Shown here: positions 6,462-12,512 of the stretch, piece by piece
How the letters are laid out: each line of letters begins with the position of its first letter
Numbering within the stretch: the first letter of the stretch is position 1
Assembly (NCBI GenBank): GCA_035628335.1
Contig: DASPKA010000085.1
Span: 1 to 12,921 of the forward strand
Source: DASPKA01 sp035628335
GTDB taxonomy: Bacteria; Patescibacteriota; Doudnabacteria; UBA920
Direction: 5' to 3'
DNA length: 12,921 nt
The notes under the pieces: model-generated
Database searches by the model: none
What the model was told of the DNA's origin: nothing
The model's input: the letters and a program-made list of their open reading frames with translations, nothing else
Position numbers and translations under genes: made by a program

Positions 6462-7556
6462 TCAATATTTGAACGCTTTGCTTTCAAAGGCTACATTCTG
6501 AGCTACTCCTAGCATCATAAGTGTTGAAAGCATGGCGCTACCGCCGTAAGAAAATAAAGGCAACGGAATGCCGGTTACGGGTAATATACCTATATTCATC
6601 CCAACATTTATTGCTATCTCCAAGGTTATTATGAAGAAGAAACCGCATACGGTATAGTAGCCCAGGTGATCCTTTGCATGTAAGGCAATTACCCGTAACC
6701 TATATAGCATGATTCCATAAAGTGAAATAATTATGAGACTTCCTATAAGTCCTACTTCTTCAGCTGATGTTGCAAAAATGAAGTCTGTCTGGCGCTCTGG
6801 CAAAAATTTGAGACGTGACTGGTAGCCCTCGCCCAGACCTTTACCAGTCAATCCCCCACTACCAACAGCTATGATGGCCTGGCTTACGTTATACCCTCTC
6901 CCCCGTGGGTCCAAAGAAGGGTCCAAAAAGACTTCGATACGATGCCTTTGAAAGTCTCTCAGTAAGAATTTCCAGGACAGTCCGCAAAGAATGATACTCA
7001 CTATAAAAAAATAAATAAGGTAGTGCTTGCGCATAGGACTAATCATCAGTAAGGAAATCCAGCAACCAAGTAAAATAAGTGACGAGCCTAGGTCTGGTTG
7101 GAGAATAATGAGCGCTGCGGGAAGGCCAGCCAGAGCTAGGCTTTGCAAAATCTTAAGCGGCATATTTATAGAACCGCGTGCAAACCAGAGTAGTCTTCCC
7201 AACACCAATGCTAGTATTAACTTCATAAACTCTGCGGGTTGGAAGTTAAAAAAACCGAAGTCTATCCAACGTGAAGACCCACGTATTTCGCGAGTAAATA
7301 CTAAAAGGTAAATAAGAAGAATTACCAGAACTATATAAATAAAACGTGAAGAGAGACTTGTTTTGTGGTAAGAGAGTCCTGAAAGAAACAGTAACGCTGC
7401 GGTACCAATACCAATGTTTGCCAGATGCTGGTAAAACAGTCCCATGTCAAAAGCAGACTTAGCTAGTGAGTACATCATGCTAAGTCCAAAAAAGATTAAC
7501 AGGTAAGCTGACATAAACAGCCACCAGTCAAAGTTGCGAAATGTTTTTAGCTGCAT
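6462..7556 (-). CDS. rodA: RodA, SEDS-family peptidoglycan glycosyltransferase
   Basis: RodA polymerises lipid II into glycan strands in the elongasome, with a class B penicillin-binding protein and the MreB cytoskeleton (mreB begins this window). The ATG at 7554-7556 gives 364 residues, a normal length; the TTG at 7580 would start inside a repeat and before the -10 box. About ten hydrophobic segments are visible. SEDS signatures are GSSRWIDFG (93-101), FQPAEFMKL (105-113), QPDLGSSLIL (153-162), LPERQTDFIFA with the likely catalytic Asp258 (252-262), SAEEVGLIG (264-272), and TGIPLPLFSYGGSAML (328-343). Short length, TGIPLPLFSYGGS and the nearby mreB favour RodA over FtsW, though the two families are close. 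The stop is TGA. Confidence 0.93.
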   Translation of the reverse strand: MQLKTFRNFDWWLFMSAYLLIFFGLSMMYSLAKSAFDMGLFYQHLANIGIGTAALLFLSGLSYHKTSLSSRFIYIVLVILLIYLLVFTREIRGSSRWIDFGFFNFQPAEFMKLILALVLGRLLWFARGSINMPLKILQSLALAGLPAALIILQPDLGSSLILLGCWISLLMISPMRKHYLIYFFIVSIILCGLSWKFLLRDFQRHRIEVFLDPSLDPRGRGYNVSQAIIAVGSGGLTGKGLGEGYQSRLKFLPERQTDFIFATSAEEVGLIGSLIIISLYGIMLYRLRVIALHAKDHLGYYTVCGFFFIITLEIAINVGMNIGILPVTGIPLPLFSYGGSAMLSTLMMLGVAQNVAFESKAFKY

Positions 7557-7564
7557 GGGGTTAA

Positions 7565-7570
7565 AGTATC
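7565..7570 (-). promoter_or_regulatory. Possible -10 box of rodA
   Basis: Minus-strand GATACT lies 8 bases before the rodA ATG, matching the spacing seen at murA and bL25, but the hexamer is imperfect and sits at the edge of the adjoining palindrome. rodA might instead be read through from the upstream gene. Confidence 0.35.
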
Positions 7571-7677
7571 CAAGATACAACCTTCAAGATACAAATAAAT
7601 TTCAAGCAACAAATTTTAATTTAAATTTGGAAAATTGTTAATAATGATTTATTTGTTTCTTGTTTGTTGTATCTTGG
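7570..7677. repeat. 108-base near-palindrome with CAAGATACAA units
   Basis: The arms 7570-7600 and 7647-7677 match as reverse complements at 27 of 31 positions. The centre is also partly symmetric (AACAAATTTT against AAAATTGTT around AATTTAAATTT). The left arm holds the unit CAAGATACAA twice (7571-7580, 7585-7594). The element fills the gap between the FxLyD-like gene and rodA exactly: it abuts the stop codon at 7678 and reaches the rodA -10 region. No coding potential, and no transposase inside. It may be a dispersed intergenic repeat (MITE-like in shape) or an mRNA-end hairpin. Confidence 0.85.
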
Positions 7678-8481
7678 TTACTCTGCTTCGAAGGGGTTGG
7701 TGTCAAGGATTACTTCTGCTTTTGTACCTGGAGATGCGAAAAGGCCGGGGTAGAGGATTCTGAAGGTTCTTTGTTCCTTGGGTTCCACGCTGCTTTCGTG
7801 ACGTTCACTGATAGTTTTAATGTATCCTTGCGCATCTTTAAGAATAACCTGGACGGATACGTTAGGGAGGTCAAAGCCTGAAGTGTTAAGAAAGCCACCA
7901 TCTACAACCGTACGGATGGGATCAAGCTCGTTATGAATGCTTGTAGGTTGCTTAGCAAAGTCTATGTCGCGTATTGAGTTAGTTTTTACCCATGAGAGAG
8001 AGCTAAACTCAACGCTCATCTTCGCAGGTTTAGTCTTAACCGGTATCCTTGAAACTACAAGGTATTTGTCTTTGCCAGCGAGTAAGTATAGTTGACCTTT
8101 AGTTTCATGCATAAGTGAGTTGCCACCATCAAAAAAGCTCACTTTGTAGTTCCCCGTGCGCAAGTGCAGTACAAGATTTGGGTTGGATACTATTGCATAG
8201 GCAGAAAACTGGCCAGCAGCATACTCAGCAATCCTCAATTGGGTCACTTCAGGCAAGAGTGCGTCTTTGGTTGGATCAAGAACCGTAACAACTAGCGGTG
8301 CATAAGTTTCATTGAAATACTTGGTTGCGTACGCGCGTGTGCTATACAGAATTGGCAAAAATAAAAGTACAGATGCGAAAATTAGGTACCGTTGCCAGCG
8401 AGGGAATTCCTTCATAAGGCGCACGAATCCTATAAGAAACCTAAAAAGATTAAGTTTAAGTTGCTCGGCTGCTAAACTCAT
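7678..8481 (-). CDS. Membrane-anchored protein with two FxLyD-like domains
   Basis: This 267-residue protein starts at the ATG of 8479-8481. A cytoplasmic basic N-terminus (1-30) is followed by one transmembrane helix (about 31-47, with FASVLLFLPILY) and a long beta-rich outer region. Residues about 90-160 (YAIVSNPNLVLHL, SFFDGGNSLMHETKG, LYLLAGKDKYLVVS) and 188-263 (VVDGGFLNTSGFDLPNVSV, VILKDAQGYIKT, VEPKEQRTFRILYP) both follow the FxLyD pattern: strand, Asn-containing turn, D-x-x-G, and a proline/glycine-rich stretch before the last strands. The function of such domains is not established; a cell-surface role is inferred from topology. It lies just upstream of rodA on the same strand, which hints at envelope biogenesis, but a long palindrome separates them. 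Confidence 0.8.
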   Translation of the reverse strand: MSLAAEQLKLNLFRFLIGFVRLMKEFPRWQRYLIFASVLLFLPILYSTRAYATKYFNETYAPLVVTVLDPTKDALLPEVTQLRIAEYAAGQFSAYAIVSNPNLVLHLRTGNYKVSFFDGGNSLMHETKGQLYLLAGKDKYLVVSRIPVKTKPAKMSVEFSSLSWVKTNSIRDIDFAKQPTSIHNELDPIRTVVDGGFLNTSGFDLPNVSVQVILKDAQGYIKTISERHESSVEPKEQRTFRILYPGLFASPGTKAEVILDTNPFEAE

Positions 8482-8487
8482 ATGAGT

Positions 8488-8493
8488 ATTATA
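8488..8493 (-). promoter_or_regulatory. -10 box of the FxLyD-like gene
   Basis: A perfect minus-strand TATAAT ends 6 bases before the ATG at 8481, so transcription should start at the start codon. It lies back to back with the dnaE promoter at 8502-8530. Confidence 0.6.
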
Positions 8494-8501
8494 TCAAGAA
8501 A

Positions 8502-8530
8502 TTGAATTTAGCGTGTGTTACAAGTATACT
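8502..8530 (+). promoter_or_regulatory. Promoter upstream of dnaE
   Basis: TTGAAT (8502-8507), a 17-base spacer and TATACT (8525-8530) form a good promoter on the plus strand, predicting a leader of roughly 90 bases before dnaE. A second TATACT at 8597-8602 has no clear -35 box and would leave a leader of about 20 bases. Confidence 0.6.
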
Positions 8531-8550
8531 TTATCTAATAGAGGGTATCT

Positions 8551-8614
8551 CGAGAAGCATGTAGAGTACAAAAAGTCATAAAATTCATTGGTTTTGTATA
8601 CTATGTGCTTCACG
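8551..8614. repeat. Long hairpin in the dnaE leader
   Basis: Bases 8551-8573 and 8592-8614 pair at 21 of 23 positions in plus-strand RNA, counting three G-U pairs, around an 18-base loop. The right arm includes a second -10-like TATACT (8597-8602). It runs into two TTCACGC units (8609-8622) just before the dnaE ATG. The G-U pairs mean the RNA form on the plus strand is better paired than the minus-strand RNA. No U-tract follows. Confidence 0.75.
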
Positions 8615-8629
8615 CTTCACGCTATTTTT

Positions 8630-11600
8630 ATGTCTTTTGTTCATCTTCATTGTCACACGCACTATAGCTTGTTAGACGGCTTGTCTAAGCCGCAGGAGCT
8701 TTTGGAGCAAGCAAAGAAGCTAGGTATGCCAGCTCTTGCCATTACAGACCATGGTAACCTATATGGCGCTATCGAGTTCTATACTACTGGGTTAGAAGTT
8801 GGTGTGAAGCCTATTATTGGCGTTGAGGCGTATATAGCTCCACGCACTATGGTTGACAAGGAAGGCAAGATAGACAGCGACTACTACCACTTAACACTCC
8901 TCTGTGAAAATTATGAGGGATATTTAAATTTGCTTAAGCTGGTGACGTTGGCAAATACTGAAGGTTTTTACTATAAACCTCGTTTGGACCTGAGTGTGCT
9001 TGCAACTCATAGTAAGGGACTTATAGCACTCTCTGGTTGTATGCGAGGACAGGTTGCTCGAGGAGCAATGCAATCTCCAGTGCAAGGGCAAAAAGAGCTG
9101 GACAAATACGTTAAAATATTTGGTAAAGATAACTTTTTTATAGAAATACAGCGGAATGCAACTGACACTAAGAGCGCAATGCATGAAACTGAGTTAAACA
9201 AGCGACTCGTAGAACTTGCGCGTGTTAACAACTTGCCTCTCGCTGCAACTGCTGACTGTCATTATATCTCCCCAGACGACAAAGAAGCGCAAGATGTGTT
9301 GGTGTGTATAGGAACCCAGAAAACAATTACGGACCCGAACCGCTTGGATATGTCTGGCCATGATCTGTACTTAAAGTCCCCCGAAGAAATGCGCGCAGCG
9401 TTTTTTGACTTGCCTGAAGCAATAGAATCAACGCTGCGAATTGCAGAACGTGTCACTCTGGAAATACCTATTAACCAACGCTACTTCCCTACTGTGGAAG
9501 TTCCTGAAGGAAAAACACAAGAGAGCTATCTTACAGAAATAGTGTATGAAAAAGCAAAAAAGTTTTTTCCCGAAGGATTGAGTGAGGAAGTAAAAAAAAG
9601 AATCGACTATGAACTTGAGATCATCAACGCCAAGGGTTTTGCCCCATACTTTTTAATGGTTGCGGACATCGTCTATGGTGCAAAGTTCATAGGAGCAATA
9701 ACTAATACAAGGGGAAGCGCAGCAGGCTCGCTTGTGGGTAGAATACTTGAAATTACGAATGTTGACCCGCTTGAGTTTGAATTACCCTTTGAACGGTTTT
9801 TGACTATGCACCGCCCTACTCCGCCTGATATTGACTTGGACATTTCAGATAATCGCAGAGACGAGGTTATCGCATGGATTACTGAGCGCTATGGCAAGGA
9901 CAAAGTTGCGCAAATTTTGACTTTTGGAACTATGCAAGCACGAGCTGTGATTCGTGACGTAGGTAGAGCTCTTGGCGTATCCTACGCTAAGTGCGATCGT
10001 TTGGCAAAGATGATACCAATAGGCAAGCAGGGTTTTAATATGACGCTAGACAAGGCGCTTGATATCTCTCCTGAATTTAAAGAAGCAGTGCAGAGGGATC
10101 CCGAGAGCGGTAGAATATTTAGTATCGCAAAAAAACTCGAGGGCGGTGTAAGGCATGCGTCTATTCATGCTGCGGGCATTGTGATAACTCCTACACCACT
10201 AACTGATTATATGTCACTACAAAAAGAGCCAGGTGGAGATCGTCTCATTACCCAGTACGATATGTATGCACTTGATGCTGGAGCGAGCAGTAAGGCTATT
10301 GGAGTAGTGAAAATGGATTTACTCGGTATACGTAATTTGACTATACTTGAACAAGCAGTGAAACTGGTTAAGCTGCGACATGGAATCGAAATAAATATAT
10401 ACAAGCTTCCACACCCAGATCCAAAGACATTTAAGCTCCTTTCCGATGGATTAACATTCGGTGTCTTTCAACTTGGTTCTGCTGGGATGACAAGATACTT
10501 AAAAGAATTAAAGCCAAGTTCAATATTTGACGTTATGGCAATGATTGCGTTATATCGCCCTGGCCCATTGCAATTTATTCCAGACTTTATCTCACGTAAG
10601 CATAATTCACGTCTCATAACGTACCTTGATCCAGCTCTTGAAAAAATTCTTACACGTACCTATGGAGTTCTTGTGTACCAAGATGATTTGTTATCAATAG
10701 CTCATGACTTAGCAGGCTATTCATGGCCTGAGGTTGACATGTTCCGTAAGGCTGTAGGAAAAAAGATTCCAGAAGAAATGCTGAAACAAAAAGAAAAGTT
10801 TATAAAGGGCACCATGAAAACAGCGGGCTGGTCAACCGAGAAAGCAGAACAGATTTGGACATGGATCGAACCTTTTGCTGCATATGGTTTTAACAAGTCC
10901 CACTCAGCTTCCTATTCTGTGGTTGCGTACCAAACTGCGTACATGAAGGCTAACTACCCTGTTGAGTTCATGGCAGCGGTTATGACAGCGGAATCTGGAA
11001 ATGAAGATAAGATTTCAGCCGCAGTTGAAGAATGTAAGATTATGGGTATCCAGGTTCTACCTCCGGACGTTAATGAGAGCAATGACGACTTTACAGTTGT
11101 GGATAAAAAAACCATTCGGTTTGGTTTGACTGCTATAAAGAATTTAGGCGGTGACGTCATAGACTCAATTAAAACTGCACGTGCAAAAGATGGCCCATTT
11201 AAAGAACTGCAGGACTTTGTTATGCGGTGCTACGTGAAAAATTTTAACAAGAAGTCTTGGGAAGCATTGGTTATGTCTGGAGCTCTGGATAACTTTGGTG
11301 AGCGCGGCATGCTCATGGCTAATACTGAGATAGTTCTTGAATTTCTTCGAGACTTGTTTCGGGTAGACGATGCCGGGCAAGGCAGTTTATTTGGAAGCAA
11401 GAAAGACTTTGCAAAGCTAAGGCTCAAACCAGCTGAGCCCGCGACTATGGACGAGAAACTAAACTGGGAAAAACAGTTACTTGGGCTATATGTGTCTGGA
11501 CATCCCCTCATGCGCTTTGAGAAGGTATTGTCACACTACAGTTCAGTAAGGAGCGTAATGGACAGTGGACGGGAGGCAGTTTACACTGTGGGTGGCATAG

Positions 11601-12082
11601 TGATTCGCCTGAGGCGTACTGTAACTAAAAAACAGCAACCAATGGCCATGTTTTGGCTGCAGGACATGACAGGGAGTATAGAATGCCTTGTTTTTCCAAA
11701 GACTATGGAAAAAGTCATGGAGCACTTACAAGACGACGCTCCAGTTGAGGTAACAGGCAAGCTGTCGTTTAGAGAAGATCAGGCAACGTTTTTAGTGGAA
11801 GATATGAAGCCTTTAGTTGATGATGAGCTGTACTCTATGGCACTCTCAGAAGTTTCACGAGGTAAGGACTTAGTATTGTATTTCAAAAATAACGTGTCCT
11901 ATGAGACCATGTTGCAAGTTGCGGACATCCTCAAAGCCCACCCCGGGCCAATGCAGGTCTATGTAAAAATCGATACGGACCCAGATAAGCGAATTCGAAC
12001 CCAGTCAAAAGTTGGCTTGAATGAATCACTCAAAGAAGAGCTTATGGGAATACGTGAGATAAGTAAAATTTCTCACGAATAA
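8630..12082 (+). CDS. dnaE: DNA polymerase III alpha subunit
   Basis: This is the replicative polymerase. With the ATG at 8630 (MSFVHLHCHTHYSLLDG) it has 1150 residues, normal for DnaE; a TTG at 8588 would add 14 residues crossing a promoter-like box and repeat. The N-terminal PHP domain (1-280) keeps candidate metal ligands: HLH (5, 7), Asp16, TDH with His41, GVE with Glu66, His87, SGC with Cys137, and DCH (209-211). The polymerase core has TRGSAAGSLV (360-369), PDIDLD (399-404) and KMDLLG with Asp563, the three catalytic aspartates. A helix-hairpin-helix region follows (about 830-850), then QGSLF (917-921), a match to the beta-clamp motif at the usual place, and an OB fold (about 984-1061). 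There is no Shine-Dalgarno before the ATG. No clear terminator follows; a new promoter begins 9 bases after the stop. Confidence 0.98.
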   Translation: MSFVHLHCHTHYSLLDGLSKPQELLEQAKKLGMPALAITDHGNLYGAIEFYTTGLEVGVKPIIGVEAYIAPRTMVDKEGKIDSDYYHLTLLCENYEGYLNLLKLVTLANTEGFYYKPRLDLSVLATHSKGLIALSGCMRGQVARGAMQSPVQGQKELDKYVKIFGKDNFFIEIQRNATDTKSAMHETELNKRLVELARVNNLPLAATADCHYISPDDKEAQDVLVCIGTQKTITDPNRLDMSGHDLYLKSPEEMRAAFFDLPEAIESTLRIAERVTLEIPINQRYFPTVEVPEGKTQESYLTEIVYEKAKKFFPEGLSEEVKKRIDYELEIINAKGFAPYFLMVADIVYGAKFIGAITNTRGSAAGSLVGRILEITNVDPLEFELPFERFLTMHRPTPPDIDLDISDNRRDEVIAWITERYGKDKVAQILTFGTMQARAVIRDVGRALGVSYAKCDRLAKMIPIGKQGFNMTLDKALDISPEFKEAVQRDPESGRIFSIAKKLEGGVRHASIHAAGIVITPTPLTDYMSLQKEPGGDRLITQYDMYALDAGASSKAIGVVKMDLLGIRNLTILEQAVKLVKLRHGIEINIYKLPHPDPKTFKLLSDGLTFGVFQLGSAGMTRYLKELKPSSIFDVMAMIALYRPGPLQFIPDFISRKHNSRLITYLDPALEKILTRTYGVLVYQDDLLSIAHDLAGYSWPEVDMFRKAVGKKIPEEMLKQKEKFIKGTMKTAGWSTEKAEQIWTWIEPFAAYGFNKSHSASYSVVAYQTAYMKANYPVEFMAAVMTAESGNEDKISAAVEECKIMGIQVLPPDVNESNDDFTVVDKKTIRFGLTAIKNLGGDVIDSIKTARAKDGPFKELQDFVMRCYVKNFNKKSWEALVMSGALDNFGERGMLMANTEIVLEFLRDLFRVDDAGQGSLFGSKKDFAKLRLKPAEPATMDEKLNWEKQLLGLYVSGHPLMRFEKVLSHYSSVRSVMDSGREAVYTVGGIVIRLRRTVTKKQQPMAMFWLQDMTGSIECLVFPKTMEKVMEHLQDDAPVEVTGKLSFREDQATFLVEDMKPLVDDELYSMALSEVSRGKDLVLYFKNNVSYETMLQVADILKAHPGPMQVYVKIDTDPDKRIRTQSKVGLNESLKEELMGIREISKISHE

Positions 12083-12090
12083 AACAACTC

Positions 12091-12118
12091 TTGACGAGCT
12101 GGGGGGTATAAGTATAAT
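12091..12118 (+). promoter_or_regulatory. Strong promoter of the dnaE-thrS intergenic RNA
   Basis: TTGACG (12091-12096), a 16-base spacer and a perfect TATAAT (12113-12118) make the best -35/-10 pair in the window. Transcription should start near 12122-12126, about 390 bases before thrS and exactly at the base of the first RNA helix. Confidence 0.75.
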
Positions 12119-12121
12119 GTA

Positions 12122-12307
12122 GTTATAACCTGGCAACATCTGTTTCGTCCTGGATTTATGCGCCTGACTTTCAGGACGGGACTGCTGATGATGTTGTCGG
12201 TTACGGGAGGGCTACAGGAGGATATTGAGAGCGTTTTTACGTGCGCGAACGGTACGCGCTTTAAGCGCTGACTCCTGTAGCCCAGGTGTACGACTTGGGC
12301 TATTTTT
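12122..12307 (+). ncRNA. Unidentified structured RNA (stand-alone or first part of the thrS leader)
   Basis: Three helices are readable by eye. P1: 12126-12140 with 12190-12203 (TAACC..CAACATC with GATGTTG..GGTTA, one bulge). P2, stacked inside P1: 12143-12152 with 12172-12181, 10 pairs, 19-base loop. P3: GGGCTACAGGAG (12209-12220) with its exact complement 12272-12283, enclosing a smaller GCGCG/CGCGC hairpin (12243-12259). An intrinsic terminator (12278-12307) ends it and shares six bases with P3. No open reading frame of note and no match I can recall to tmRNA, RNase P, SRP RNA, 6S RNA or a named riboswitch. The strong promoter at its 5' base and the terminator support a real transcript of about 185 nt. 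Whether it acts in trans or as an attenuator for thrS cannot be told. Confidence 0.65.
12278..12307 (+). terminator. Intrinsic terminator overlapping helix P3
   Basis: TAGCCCA (12278-12284) pairs with TGGGCTA (12296-12302), with GT/AC pairs further in, followed by TTTTT (12303-12307). Its left arm reuses TAGCCC of the P3 right strand, so a full P3 and a full terminator cannot coexist. Confidence 0.8.
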
Positions 12308-12326
12308 CTTTATGTAGGAATTGTGC

Positions 12327-12332
12327 TACTAT
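12327..12332 (+). promoter_or_regulatory. Possible -10 box for a separate thrS transcript
   Basis: TACTAT with an upstream TG (TGtgcTACTAT) could be an extended -10, starting RNA near 12339. No -35 box is seen, and such a start would remove the lower helix of the proposed Stem I, so transcription from 12091 with read-through is the alternative. Confidence 0.25.
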
Positions 12333-12489
12333 GTAAGTACGGGCAATGACTGGAGTACCGACCCACGAGCTTGTACAAACTATATAAAAAGTATTCAGGG
12401 ATGGAACCTCCTGATCCTCCGGCTGGCGGAGCCTCGGGACCCGAAATCTACCTCATCATGAACACATGGTGATGTACATCTCGGGTTTT
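12332..12489 (+). promoter_or_regulatory. T-box riboswitch (tRNA-sensing attenuator) of thrS
   Basis: T-box leaders bind uncharged tRNA and so switch on the cognate aminoacyl-tRNA synthetase gene. Here AGGG (12397-12400), one A, then TGGAACC (12402-12408) closely match the T-box core AGGGUGGNACC. UGGA would pair with a tRNA acceptor end UCCA. The antiterminator can form: TTC-GGG (12394-12400, A bulged) with CCCGAA (12440-12445), then the 8-base bulge, then TCC (12409-12411) with GGA (12437-12439), capped by CTCCG/CGGAG (12417-12431). The same CCCGAA is the 5' arm of the terminator at 12440-12489, so the two are exclusive. The gene downstream is thrS, whose candidate specifier codon ACG (12365-12367) followed by A lies opposite an AGTA (12336-12339). 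Stem I is very short (about 45 nt). The antiterminator is well supported; the Stem I model is tentative. Confidence 0.7.
12440..12489 (+). terminator. Intrinsic terminator of the thrS leader
   Basis: CCCGA (12440-12444) pairs with TCGGG (12481-12485), continuing through three symmetric single mismatches to 12458 with 12467, with an 8-base loop, followed by TTTTATT. It lies 23 bases before the thrS ATG, so it must be overcome for thrS to be transcribed from any promoter seen upstream. Confidence 0.85.
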
Positions 12490-12512
12490 ATTATAAGTAA
12501 CCATATGTATGT

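Noticed and set aside
6395..6464. Possible TGA recoding (Gly), extending rodA by about 22 codons to a TAG
   Set aside because: No in-frame TGA interrupts any conserved gene, the extension lies in hairpins, and RodA already has its normal length.
7570..7677. Insertion sequence
   Set aside because: No transposase frame inside and no recognisable target duplication; only the palindromic shape remains.
8588..8629. TTG start of dnaE at 8588
   Set aside because: The 14 extra residues are encoded by a -10-like box and the TTCACGC repeat; family alignment starts at MSFVHLH.
12122..12307. Assignment as tmRNA, RNase P, SRP or 6S RNA
   Set aside because: Too short for tmRNA or RNase P, no SRP tetraloop signature, and two separate hairpins rather than the single rod with central bubble of 6S RNA.
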